Origin: Desulfosporosinus nitroreducens
GTDB taxonomy: Bacteria > Bacillota > Desulfitobacteriia > Desulfitobacteriales > Desulfitobacteriaceae
Direction of reading: 5' to 3'
DNA: 64,000 bases
NCBI RefSeq assembly: GCF_023897015.1
Contig: NZ_JAMHFY010000003.1
Coordinates: 248,001-312,000, forward strand
The translations under genes and the position numbers were made by a program. Within the stretch, counting starts at the first letter, position 1. Every line of letters begins with the position of its first letter. Positions 16,697 through 23,946 of this stretch are shown here, piece after piece. The notes under the pieces are model-generated. The model ran no database searches. It saw only the letters and a program-made list of their open reading frames with translations, and was not told the DNA's origin.

Positions 16697-16801
16697 TTAC
16701 CAACGACGACGACGTCCCCAGCGTGGAACAATAATTATCAAAGGAAACCGACGCCAAAAACGCCTGCGATGCCTGCGATGCCTGCGACTCCATCTGTCCA
16801 T
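16697..16801 (-). CDS. 34-residue arginine-rich small protein
   Basis: A short frame with a strong GGAGGAG ribosome site 8 bases before its ATG. The product MDRWSRRHRRHRRRFWRRF, then PLIIIVPRWGRRRRW, has 16 Arg, a central hydrophobic PLIIIVP and five aromatic residues. Such composition suggests nucleic acid or membrane surface binding, for example a spore-associated basic peptide. The HRR repeat could also arise from a slippage-prone GCATCGCAG repeat. No homology known to me. Confidence 0.5.
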   Translation of the reverse strand: MDRWSRRHRRHRRRFWRRFPLIIIVPRWGRRRRW

Positions 16802-17028
16802 AAAAATCACTCCTCCTCATAAGACTTAACAGTTTAAGGTAGTTCAAACGCCATTTAGCGTTAATGCTATTTGTTAGCTTATAATCCATTATATGGAATT
16901 AGCAATTTGTCTCGTTCCGTTATATTCCATTGCGTTTCTTAAAAATAAAGGACGCTTTTTTTATTGTCAGCATATGTGGATCACTATAAAAAGACAAAAT
17001 GAAAAAAACCAAAAGTAAAAAATAGCTA

Positions 17029-17057
17029 TTGACATAACTTTAAAATCGCAGTAAATT
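17029..17057 (+). promoter_or_regulatory. Sigma-A promoter of the efflux operon
   Basis: A perfect -35 TTGACA (17029-17034), 17-base spacer, and -10 TAAATT (17052-17057). It precedes the efflux genes by about 60 bases. Confidence 0.75.
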
Positions 17058-17062
17058 AAATC

Positions 17063-17089
17063 TTGTTCCAAATGTACGCATACGAACAA
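17063..17089 (+). promoter_or_regulatory. Candidate MarR operator
   Basis: The inverted half-sites TTGTTC (17063-17068) and GAACAA (17084-17089) lie between the -10 box and the first efflux gene. A repressor bound here would block transcription start. The MarR gene that ends the operon is the obvious candidate. Confidence 0.4.
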
Positions 17090-17119
17090 TTCTTATAGAA
17101 ACGAAAAAGGGGGATTGGA

Positions 17120-18085
17120 ATGAAAAGAGTGGTCGGTATCCTATTAATTATGAGTGTTTTGCTTACAGGATGTAATAGTACAAGTCAAAAAATTGAAACC
17201 GATACTGCTGTTGAAGTAAGTAAACCTGTGTTTGTCATGGCAGGAATCGTTGACGCTAACGAAAAGGCCCAGATCAATAGCAAACTATCGGCTAAAGTAT
17301 CTGATATTTCTGTTGAAGTAGGCTCAGTAGTAAAAAAGGGTGATTCCTTGATTACACTGGATACAAAAGATATTGAAGCTCAAGTGGCACAGGCTGAGGC
17401 AGGAGTTAATACAGCTCAGGCAAACTTAATTAAGATGCAGGCTGGAGCGCGACCAGAGCAAATAGCTCAAGCACAGTCAGCTCTGGACAGTGCTAAAATA
17501 AGCTACACTAATTCTAAAAATAACTTTGATCGAAACCAACAACTTTTATCAGCCGGAGCAATATCTCAATCTCAGTTTGAAACCGCTCAGACTCAGCTAG
17601 CTGCGGCACAAGCACAATACAACTCGGCTCAAGATCAGCTAAATCTGTTAATCCTAGGAGAAACAGAAGAGTCTTTAAATGTCTTGCGAGCACAAGTCGC
17701 TCAGTCCCAAGCAGCCTTAGAACTTGCTAAAACTCAGTTGACTAATGGAACGATAGTATCTCCGATTTCTGGAATAGTTAGTGAAAAGAATATTAATGTT
17801 GGAGAATTAGCCTCCCCGGGTGTTACTCTGATTTCCATTGTAAATGTTGACTCGTTGTATATAAAAGCTTCTCTGCCTGAAGGACTTATGGGGGATGTAA
17901 GTGTTGGAGAGGAAGTTGTTGTTAAAGTTGCGGAAATTAAAGATCAAGAATTCAAGGGGAAAATTTCACTGATAGATCCGGTGATCGACTCTCGCAGTAA
18001 AAGTGTTTTAGTGAGAATTCAAGTAGATAACCCCAATTCAATCTTAAAACCTGGAATGCTGGCTGAAATCGGCCTTATTAAATAG
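17120..18085 (+). CDS. HlyD/RND-type membrane fusion protein, predicted lipoprotein
   Basis: A 321-residue periplasmic-adaptor-type protein. The signal sequence ends in a lipobox LLTGC, so the mature protein should be lipid-anchored on the outer membrane face. Then come a biotinyl-lipoyl-like half (KVSDISVEVGSVVKKGDSL), an Ala/Gln-rich coiled-coil hairpin (about 75-190, AQAEAGVNTAQANLIKMQAG), the second lipoyl half (NGTIVSPISGIVSEKNINVG) and a beta-barrel. ATG start with AAAGGGGG. It is the first gene of an efflux operon and probably links the EmrB-type pump to its substrate path. Confidence 0.9.
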   Translation: MKRVVGILLIMSVLLTGCNSTSQKIETDTAVEVSKPVFVMAGIVDANEKAQINSKLSAKVSDISVEVGSVVKKGDSLITLDTKDIEAQVAQAEAGVNTAQANLIKMQAGARPEQIAQAQSALDSAKISYTNSKNNFDRNQQLLSAGAISQSQFETAQTQLAAAQAQYNSAQDQLNLLILGETEESLNVLRAQVAQSQAALELAKTQLTNGTIVSPISGIVSEKNINVGELASPGVTLISIVNVDSLYIKASLPEGLMGDVSVGEEVVVKVAEIKDQEFKGKISLIDPVIDSRSKSVLVRIQVDNPNSILKPGMLAEIGLIK

Positions 18086-18100
18086 GGGTAGGTGAAGAAT

Positions 18101-18754
18101 ATGGCTGACAAACGAAAAAAACTAATCTCTCTAATAATTGTCGTGATGGTGATTGCCTTGGCCAGTGTTGGCGGCTATTACTGGTATAAAAATTCATATT
18201 TCGTTTCAACAGAGGATGCCCGAGTGGCGGGTGATCTAGTAAGCGTGAGTCCGCAGATTTCGGGGAAGCTTTTGGAACTGAATGTTGAAGAAGGTGATAA
18301 GGTTATTAAGGATCAAATCCTTGGGCGTCAGGGGATGAGCAACCCTCAGGAGTCTAACATAGATCAATCTGTTTTTAGAGCACCTATCAGCGGAATGGTT
18401 ATCAAGAAGCAAGGAACGGTCGGGGAGTTTATTTCCACAGGTCAAACCGTTGCCATAATCGTTGATCCAGAAAAGCTATATATCAGTGCTAATATTGAAG
18501 AAACAAAGCTTACAAAGATAAAACAAGGTCAGGAGGTAGATATTACGATTGACCAATTTTCGAATAAGTCATTTTCTGGGACAGTTAAGTATGTTGGTCA
18601 AGCTTCAAATTCTGCGTTTGCCTTACTGCCTTCATCAACAAGCGGTACTTTCACGAAAGTCATCCAAAAGGTCCCTGTGAAAATAGAATTTGATAATAGT
18701 GATGTCACTTTGCTGCCTGGTACTAATGCTGTCGTGAAGATTCATATTAAGTGA
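18101..18754 (+). CDS. EmrA-like membrane fusion protein lacking the coiled coil
   Basis: About 217 residues with one N-terminal membrane segment (LISLIIVVMVIALASVGGYY) and the EmrA signature FVSTEDARVAGDLVSVSPQI (usually TDDAYV). The long hairpin between the lipoyl halves is missing: GDKVIKDQILGRQ runs straight into FRAPISGMVIKKQG. This agrees with a Gram-positive cell without an outer membrane to span. ATG 18101 is preferred to GTG 18092 because AGGGGTAGG lies nine bases upstream. It lies between the lipoprotein adaptor and the pump, 15 bases from each. Confidence 0.88.
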   Translation: MADKRKKLISLIIVVMVIALASVGGYYWYKNSYFVSTEDARVAGDLVSVSPQISGKLLELNVEEGDKVIKDQILGRQGMSNPQESNIDQSVFRAPISGMVIKKQGTVGEFISTGQTVAIIVDPEKLYISANIEETKLTKIKQGQEVDITIDQFSNKSFSGTVKYVGQASNSAFALLPSSTSGTFTKVIQKVPVKIEFDNSDVTLLPGTNAVVKIHIK

Positions 18755-18769
18755 TGGGGTGTATGAAAT

Positions 18770-20401
18770 ATGACAGGACATGACACACCAGAAAAGGCAG
18801 ATGGCGGCTTATATAAGTGGTCTGCTTTGCTTGTCGTTGTAATCGGTACGTTTATGGTAATGCTAGACAGCAGTATTGTTAATATTGCAATTCCCAAAAT
18901 GATGAATGTTTTTGGCTCTGATTTGGAGACAGTAAAGTGGATACTAACGGGATACACACTTGCTATGGGTGCTGTAGTGCCTATAACCGGCTTTATCAGT
19001 GATACGTTTGGGATAAAAAAGCTGTTTATTGGGGCTTTAGGCCTCTTTACTATAGGATCGTTTTTATGCGGCTTTGCCTGGAGTACTAATACCATGATCG
19101 CTTTTCGTGTGATACAGGCAATAGGCGGCGGTGCTATTATGCCAGTGGGTATGTCCTACATTATGCAGATTTTTCCCATTCATGAACGTGGTAAGGCCTT
19201 GGGTTTTTGGGGAATCGCTTCAATGTCCGCTCCTGCTATTGGACCTACCCTGGGCGGATATATCATTCAATATATGGATTGGCGCTTTATTTTCTATGTT
19301 AACGTTCCAGTCGGCGTGATTGGCGTTATAGTAGCAGCGCTGTTACTTAGGGAGACCCCCCTGAAACCATACAAAGGGAATTTCGATTACGTTGGATTTA
19401 TTTCCTCGATTTCTGGTATTGTCAGCCTTTTGTACGTCTTCGGTGAAGGTAATTCAATTGATTGGGGAAATGTTAAATTTCCACTTATCCTTACATTTGG
19501 GTTATTTAGTCTTCTCATATTTGTGGTCAATGAACTAACCCATCCTGAGCCATTGCTTGAATTGAGGGTCTTTAAAGTATATAATTTTACATTAAGTCAA
19601 GTTATTTCAGGTGTAACGACTTTGGCAATGATGGGTGGTATGTATGTACTGCCTCTGTTTTTGCAAAATATAAGAGGGTATACGGCAATGGAAACTGGTT
19701 TAATCCTGTTCCCATCCGCTATCGCTTCAGGATTAATGATGCCCATAAGCGGTGCTCTGTTTGACAAATACGGAGCAAAAGTCGTTACGATTCCAGGTCT
19801 TATCATCGTTGCCTTTGCTACCTATGAAATGTCCAGGTTTAATATGAATACTGCAATGTCAACAATAACCTTAGTAGCAGCTTTAAGAGGGATTGGACTT
19901 GGCTTTTCGATGATGCCTGTCAATACGGCCGGAATGAACGATGTGCCCAGGCATCTCTTTGGAAAGGCAACGGCTTTGTCCACGACCGTTCGAAGTATAA
20001 TGAATGCCTTAGCTATAACATTTATGACGACCATGATCTCTACAAGATCAAGCGAAAATTACGCTCGGCTTACTGAGCAGATTACCTCCTTTAATCAAGC
20101 TTCAAGCTCTTTGTTGAAGGGTTTGCAAGGGATTTATCTGAAAAACGGCTTAACGCAAGGAGATGCACAAGGGTCAGCGCTGACAACTCTTGGAAAGATG
20201 ATTTATGCCCAGGCTTATCTGGATGCCATGAATTATGTGATTGCCATAACTGTCTTCGCAGTGGTTATTGCTATTTTCATGGTTCTAATGATGAGAAACA
20301 GTAAAAAATCTAAAAATAAAGAACCCGAAAAAGGTCTCGTCAAGGGGGAGGTATTAGATGGAACAGAATCAGAAGCCCGAATTGCAACAATCCTGGAGTA
20401 A
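18770..20401 (+). CDS. EmrB/QacA-family drug efflux transporter (DHA2 MFS)
   Basis: A 543-residue major facilitator of the 14-span DHA2 type, which exports hydrophobic or cationic compounds using the proton gradient. Motif D1/A regions are visible: VIGTFMVMLDSSIVNIAIP in span 1 (acidic residue typical of the group), GFISDTFGIKKLFIGAL in loop 2-3, and the motif C region FWGIASMSAPAIGPTLGGYI. A basic tail ends in KKSKNKEPEKG. The 3' end overlaps the MarR gene by 44 bases, so both are cotranscribed and regulator dosage follows pump expression. Confidence 0.93.
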   Translation: MTGHDTPEKADGGLYKWSALLVVVIGTFMVMLDSSIVNIAIPKMMNVFGSDLETVKWILTGYTLAMGAVVPITGFISDTFGIKKLFIGALGLFTIGSFLCGFAWSTNTMIAFRVIQAIGGGAIMPVGMSYIMQIFPIHERGKALGFWGIASMSAPAIGPTLGGYIIQYMDWRFIFYVNVPVGVIGVIVAALLLRETPLKPYKGNFDYVGFISSISGIVSLLYVFGEGNSIDWGNVKFPLILTFGLFSLLIFVVNELTHPEPLLELRVFKVYNFTLSQVISGVTTLAMMGGMYVLPLFLQNIRGYTAMETGLILFPSAIASGLMMPISGALFDKYGAKVVTIPGLIIVAFATYEMSRFNMNTAMSTITLVAALRGIGLGFSMMPVNTAGMNDVPRHLFGKATALSTTVRSIMNALAITFMTTMISTRSSENYARLTEQITSFNQASSSLLKGLQGIYLKNGLTQGDAQGSALTTLGKMIYAQAYLDAMNYVIAITVFAVVIAIFMVLMMRNSKKSKNKEPEKGLVKGEVLDGTESEARIATILE

Positions 20402-20825
20402 AGATTCTGAACGAGTAGTATCTCTATTTAAAGCCATTCACAAGGTATATCGGGATTATCTCTACAAAAAATCCAGGCAATATGGTTTTACTGGACCTCA
20501 AATTGGTTTAATTATGGGTCTGCATAAGAACCCTTTTTCTACCTTGAATGAGTTGAGTGAGTGTTTAGGTCTTTCTAAAAGTACTGTATCCGGAATTGTG
20601 GATCGCTTAGTCAGCCAAGGGGTAGTTATTAGAGAAATTCCTGAAAGTAATCGGAGGATTGTGCGTCTCTCATTATCTCCAGAATGGCAAAAAAATAATG
20701 CCATACAAGAGCTAATGAATAACTACATCTACGATACTCTTAAGAATGCCAGTGCAGAGGAAATGGAAAGAATTATTTTGGGATTAGAGATCTTATATTC
20801 GTTGATCAGCAAGAGCGAATCTTAA
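20358..20825 (+). CDS. MarR-family transcriptional regulator
   Basis: A 155-residue winged-helix protein. Recognition region: LSECLGLSKSTVSGIVDRLVSQGVV (about residues 65-90), followed by the wing REIPESNRRIVRLSLS. It is the usual size for MarR and should act as a dimer that represses the efflux operon until a ligand binds. GGGGGAG lies seven bases before ATG, inside the pump gene. The likely operator is the TTGTTC/GAACAA pair near 17.07 kb. Confidence 0.92.
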   Translation: MEQNQKPELQQSWSKDSERVVSLFKAIHKVYRDYLYKKSRQYGFTGPQIGLIMGLHKNPFSTLNELSECLGLSKSTVSGIVDRLVSQGVVIREIPESNRRIVRLSLSPEWQKNNAIQELMNNYIYDTLKNASAEEMERIILGLEILYSLISKSES

Positions 20826-20829
20826 ATAT

Positions 20830-20863
20830 CGAACGTTCTCTCAATCAATCTAGTAAACGTTCG
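20830..20863 (+). promoter_or_regulatory. PurR-box pair, copy A
   Basis: The inverted sites CGAAC (20830-20834) and GTTCG (20859-20863) are separated by 24 bases; extended they read CGAACGTT and AACGTTCG. This matches the Firmicute PurR box core (CCGAACWWT) in its usual inverted pair arrangement. The same geometry recurs at 22783-22816. It lies 9 bases upstream of the -35 box. Confidence 0.65.
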
Positions 20864-20872
20864 AAAAAATGT

Positions 20873-20901
20873 TTGACCTATCTCTATATTTCTTGTAAAA
20901 T
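20873..20901 (+). promoter_or_regulatory. Sigma-A promoter, copy A
   Basis: TTGACC (20873), 17 bases, TAAAAT (20896). The spacer ends TTTCTTG, as in the second copy at 22825-22853. Confidence 0.75.
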
Positions 20902-20924
20902 ATAATCATGACAAGTGAATATTA

Positions 20925-20993
20925 GTTCATATAAAAGCAGAGATAAGGTCTGCTAGTTTCTACCGGGCTGCCGTAAATCGTCCGACTATGAGC
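20925..20993 (+). promoter_or_regulatory. Purine riboswitch aptamer, guanine type, copy A
   Basis: All parts of the purine aptamer are present: P1 GTTCAT/ATGAGC, P2 GCAGA/TCTGC with loop GATAAGG, the J2/3 core TTTCTACC, P3 closed by CGGGC/GTCCG with a TAAAT loop, and J3/1 GACTAT. The specificity base (C in GACTAT, position 20986) is the pyrimidine that selects guanine or hypoxanthine rather than adenine. It lies 25 bases after the -10 box and controls a PucG-like gene. Confidence 0.9.
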
Positions 20994-21103
20994 GAAAGTG
21001 TCCTAGGAGTCAAATCCAAGTTAACAGATTGCAAGACTTATCAAAAAGTTAATCTGTATTTGGATTATTCCGTTGGGTAAATTGCGATCCGCAACCCTAA
21101 GCT
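20994..21103 (+). promoter_or_regulatory. Extra conserved domain behind aptamer A
   Basis: Between aptamer and terminator lies about 110 nt not needed for a standard purine switch. Elements shared with copy B: GCGAAAG directly after P1, ATCCAA pairing with TTGGAT, TTTGGATTATTCCG, GGGT pairing downstream with ACCC, then CTCTCAC in the terminator. In this copy GAAAGTGTCCTAGG resembles the start of ykkC-class aptamers. It may be a second aptamer or an elaborate antiterminator. Confidence 0.5.
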
Positions 21104-21158
21104 GACAGGTTCTCTCACTTCATCTGAGCAGGATCTGTCGTTGGGGTCTTCTTTTTTT
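21104..21158 (+). terminator. Riboswitch terminator, copy A
   Basis: GACAG pairs with CTGTC, with inner CTCA/TGAG, followed by CTTCTTTTTTTG. It is placed to act as the expression platform of the purine leader. Confidence 0.75.
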
Positions 21159-21480
21159 GTACTATGGCCTTCACCTGCGGCTTGGCACTCAAGTTTTCTA
21201 ATACTCAAAGATTCAGTGTATCCATTATAACCAGCAGTTGTTTGGTAATAATTTTATATGGTTGGTGTATGCAACGAAGGGAGGACAATAGAAAGGTCGA
21301 TAATCATAGTAATCATGACTTGTGTTCATTTACGTACTTATATTAATTAATTTTACTTGATAAGAGAACATACTTCGAGCGGTTTAACTCCTTCGAAAGT
21401 GTAGTTAATTGTCCAGGGGCTTAATCCCTTATTGAGCCCATTGATACAGAGTGTTTATTATTAAAAAGGAGATGGATATT
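21159..21480 (+). other. Long leader between terminator A and the aminotransferase
   Basis: These 322 bases hold no convincing gene. A hairpin GGGCTTAAT/ATTGAGCCC at 21417-21439 lies 40 bases before the start codon. The matching leader of the hydroxylase operon has only 35 bases here, so the extra stretch is an insertion, a second promoter region or further RNA control. Confidence 0.4.
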
Positions 21481-22644
21481 TTGCGTAATAAAGAAATGCT
21501 GCTTGTCCCAGGCCCTACACCAGTTGTGGATGAAATATATGATGCTCTTTCCAGTGAGACGATGGGACACACTGATCCGAGATTTGCCAAAATCTTTAAG
21601 AACAGCTTAGACTTAAGTAAGCAATTGTTCAACACAGATGGCGAAGTTTTTGTGATTGCAGGTTCAGGGACCTTGGCGATGGAAATGGCAATTATCAATA
21701 CTGTTGCTCCAGGAGAAAAGTTGCTTGTGGTTAGTCACGGCTATTTTGGAGACCGTTTTGTTCCCTTGGCAAAAGTCTTTGGCATCCAAGTGGAGACTCT
21801 TCAAGCGGAGTGGGGTCAGCAGATCAGTAAGGAATTAGTCGAAGAAAAATTGGCTGAAGGCGGTTTTAAGGCAGTAACTGTAACTCATGTTGACACGTCA
21901 ACTGGAGTCATGGCTAATGTTGAAGAATTGGTTCCAGTTGTCAAAAAAGCTGGTGCGCTCTTTATTCTTGATGGAGTATGTGCCTCTGCTGCCATGGAAG
22001 AGGATATGCAAAAAACCTACGGTCACCCAGATTACAAGATAGATGTTGTTTTAACAGGATCTCAAAAAGCAATTGGCGTTCCGCCCGGACTGGGGATTGT
22101 GGCCTTTGGACCAAAAGCTTTGGCCGCTCGTGAAGCGATGCCTTCTGTTATGGGGTACTATACAGATATTAAGAATTGGCTCCCAGTCATGAATGAGCCT
22201 GTGAAATACTTTGCCACGCCTCCGGTTAACATGATTTATGCTTTTAATAAGGGCATGGAACTAGTTATGGCGGAAGGACTGGAGACCCGTTATAGTCGTC
22301 ATTTAGCTCTTGGACGCGCTGTGAGAGCTGGTCTAAAAGTCTTTGGCATGAAGCCCTTGGCAGAAGAAGCGGTCGCAGCTCCAACCTTGAGTTGCATAAT
22401 CTACCCTGAAGGTCTAAATGATGCGGAGTTCAGATCGAAGTTAGCTTCGAAAGGTGTTATCGTGGCTGGAGCTTTAGCCGCTTTAGCTGGAAAGGCTTTC
22501 CGAATAGGGCACATGGGGAATGCCACTGAAGAAATGTTTGTTAAAGCACTCCAAATTGTTGGAGTGACTCTTCAAGAGATGGGCTATACCGCTAATATAG
22601 ATGCAGCAGTCGATGAGTTTAAAGGGATTTATCATTCGGCCTAA
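21481..22644 (+). CDS. Class V aminotransferase, PucG-like
   Basis: A 387-residue PLP enzyme of the alanine-glyoxylate/serine-pyruvate aminotransferase group. It has LLVPGPTPVVDEIYDALSSE, VIAGSGTLAMEMAI, VTHVDTSTGVMANVEEL, LDGVCASAAMEED and the lysine that binds PLP in LTGSQKAIGVPPGLG (about residue 193). In purine-degrading Firmicutes the closest function is PucG, (S)-ureidoglycine-glyoxylate aminotransferase; alanine-glyoxylate aminotransferase is the alternative. The PurR-box/guanine riboswitch leader and the neighbouring molybdenum hydroxylase favour purine catabolism. The start is TTG 21481, nine bases after AAGGAG; the ATG at 21472 is too close to that site. Confidence 0.85.
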   Translation: MRNKEMLLVPGPTPVVDEIYDALSSETMGHTDPRFAKIFKNSLDLSKQLFNTDGEVFVIAGSGTLAMEMAIINTVAPGEKLLVVSHGYFGDRFVPLAKVFGIQVETLQAEWGQQISKELVEEKLAEGGFKAVTVTHVDTSTGVMANVEELVPVVKKAGALFILDGVCASAAMEEDMQKTYGHPDYKIDVVLTGSQKAIGVPPGLGIVAFGPKALAAREAMPSVMGYYTDIKNWLPVMNEPVKYFATPPVNMIYAFNKGMELVMAEGLETRYSRHLALGRAVRAGLKVFGMKPLAEEAVAAPTLSCIIYPEGLNDAEFRSKLASKGVIVAGALAALAGKAFRIGHMGNATEEMFVKALQIVGVTLQEMGYTANIDAAVDEFKGIYHSA

Positions 22645-22697
22645 AGGAAACTTAATGATTGATAATACTAATAGCTAAACATGGACTTCTGTTCAGG

Positions 22698-22734
22698 AAA
22701 CAAGGCTGTAAGATTAACTTGCAGCCTTGTTTTT
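22698..22734 (+). terminator. Rho-independent terminator after the aminotransferase
   Basis: AAACAAGGCTG and CAGCCTTGTTT pair over 11 bases and run into a T-run. Confidence 0.85.
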
Positions 22735-22782
22735 AAATATACAGATTTGTTGTGAAAAGGCTACTTCAATCTTGAATTTGAT

Positions 22783-22816
22783 CGAACAATATACAAAATT
22801 ACGCTGTTAATGTTCG
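22783..22816 (+). promoter_or_regulatory. PurR-box pair, copy B
   Basis: CGAACAAT and AATGTTCG as an inverted pair, with CGAAC and GTTCG again exactly 24 bases apart. The sequence between differs from copy A, so selection on the sites rather than recent duplication is likely. It ends 8 bases before the -35 box. Confidence 0.7.
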
Positions 22817-22824
22817 GAAATGTA

Positions 22825-22853
22825 TTGACCTATGATTAAGTTTCTTGTAGAAT
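22825..22853 (+). promoter_or_regulatory. Sigma-A promoter, copy B
   Basis: TTGACC, a 17-base spacer ending TTTCTTG, then TAGAAT. Confidence 0.75.
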
Positions 22854-22879
22854 AAACTCTAGGTCAGCAAATAAATAGT

Positions 22880-22948
22880 GTTCATATAGTAGCAGAGATA
22901 TGGTCTGCAAGTTTCTACCGGACTGCCGTAAATGGTCCGACTATGAGC
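22880..22948 (+). promoter_or_regulatory. Purine riboswitch aptamer, guanine type, copy B
   Basis: P1 GTTCAT/ATGAGC, P2 GCAGA/TCTGC with the canonical loop GATATGG, core TTTCTACC, P3 with TAAAT in its loop, and J3/1 GACTAT with the guanine-selecting C at 22941. It is nearly identical to copy A and precedes the molybdenum hydroxylase operon. Confidence 0.92.
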
Positions 22949-23052
22949 GAAAGATGTACTAAAGGCAATATGCCAATTGTACAGATCCAAAGACTTTATT
23001 TATAGGTCTAAATTTGTTTTTGGATTATACCGCAGGGTCAGATCCCAGGCGG
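22949..23052 (+). promoter_or_regulatory. Extra conserved domain behind aptamer B
   Basis: After GCGAAAG a hairpin TGTAC/GTACA encloses GGCA/TGCC. Then ATCCAAA pairs with TTTGGAT around an AGAC/GTCT stem, followed by TATACCGCAGGGTCAGATCCC, in which GGG pairs with CCC and CCGC with GCGG. The order of elements matches copy A although the sequences between the motifs have diverged. Confidence 0.5.
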
Positions 23053-23107
23053 GCAGATTTCTCTCACCAATTTGAGTTGAAACCTGTCTGCTTGGGTTTA
23101 TTTTTTC
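23053..23107 (+). terminator. Riboswitch terminator, copy B
   Basis: GCAGA/TCTGC with inner TTTC/GAAA and CTCA/TGAG, then TTTATTTTTTC. It lies 35 bases before the start codon of the first hydroxylase gene. Confidence 0.8.
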
Positions 23108-23142
23108 TGCAAAAGAATTAGAGTCACTGAGGAGGGGCAAGT

Positions 23143-23946
23143 GTGTTTACTATTCTTGATTTAGTTCAACCAGATAACCTAGCAGAAGCCTATCAGATCT
23201 TATCTGATAAACGAAATAATACCATTCTTGGAGGCTGTGCTTTTCTGAAAATGGGCAAAAAGCGAATCAATACAGGGATAGACCTGACTAAGCTTAAGCT
23301 TAATTATATACAGGAAAAGGATGGTTTTATTGAGATTGGGGCTATGACGAGCCTGAGAGACATTGAAACTCATCCTCTGTTAACGGAGCATTATAATGGG
23401 GTGCTTCCTCAATCCGTTCGTGACATTATTGGAGTGCAGTTTAGGAACGGCGTAACTGTGGGTGCTTCGGTTTATTCTAGATACGGTTTTTCTGATTTAA
23501 TCACGGCCTTGTTGTCTTTGGACACTGAGGTTGAGCTATTTAAGGCCGGCAGAATGCCTTTGGCGGACTTTCTGGCTAGACCTAAAGAAAAGGACCTCCT
23601 GGTTAGATTATGGATTAAGAAAACCAAGCGTCAAGCATCCTATCTGAGTTTCAGAAACTCTGCCAGCGATTATGCGGTTTTAAATGTGGCCGTCTCTATG
23701 TTGAATAATCGCTGGACGATTGCTGTGGGTGCCAGGCCAAGTAAAGCCTCGATTGCGATAAGTGCTTCTGCGCTGTTATCACTGGAAGGTGCAACATCAG
23801 AAACAATTGAAGAAGCAGCGAAGAGGACATCTGAAGAGTTATCATTTGGAACGAATACGAGGGGAACAGCAACCTATCGGAAAGCCCTTTGCAGAGCGCT
23901 TGTCAAACGGGGAATAATGGAGGTATTGGCATGCAAATCGAACTAA
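23143..23946 (+). CDS. Molybdenum hydroxylase FAD-binding subunit (XdhB/CoxM-like)
   Basis: A 267-residue flavoprotein subunit of the xanthine dehydrogenase family. The FAD pyrophosphate loop is NTILGGCAFLKMG (about 27-39), the second FAD region VQFRNGVTVGASVYSRYGFSDLITALL, and the C-terminal ATYRKALCRALVKRGIMEVLA matches the CO-dehydrogenase flavoprotein end domain. It carries electrons from the iron-sulfur subunit to NAD or another acceptor. GTG start with GAGGAGGGG. First gene of a three-gene operon behind riboswitch B; it overlaps the next gene by 16 bases. Confidence 0.9.
   Translation: MFTILDLVQPDNLAEAYQILSDKRNNTILGGCAFLKMGKKRINTGIDLTKLKLNYIQEKDGFIEIGAMTSLRDIETHPLLTEHYNGVLPQSVRDIIGVQFRNGVTVGASVYSRYGFSDLITALLSLDTEVELFKAGRMPLADFLARPKEKDLLVRLWIKKTKRQASYLSFRNSASDYAVLNVAVSMLNNRWTIAVGARPSKASIAISASALLSLEGATSETIEEAAKRTSEELSFGTNTRGTATYRKALCRALVKRGIMEVLACKSN

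Noticed and set aside
21164-21346. 60-residue ORF in the leader of the aminotransferase gene
   Set aside because: No ribosome site. It begins just after the riboswitch terminator and lacks any recognisable feature.
22990-23052. TPP riboswitch, suggested by TTTGGATTATACCGCAGGGT
   Set aside because: The 5' half of the THI box and CTGAGA are missing, and the same motif occurs in both purine leaders as part of a different fold.
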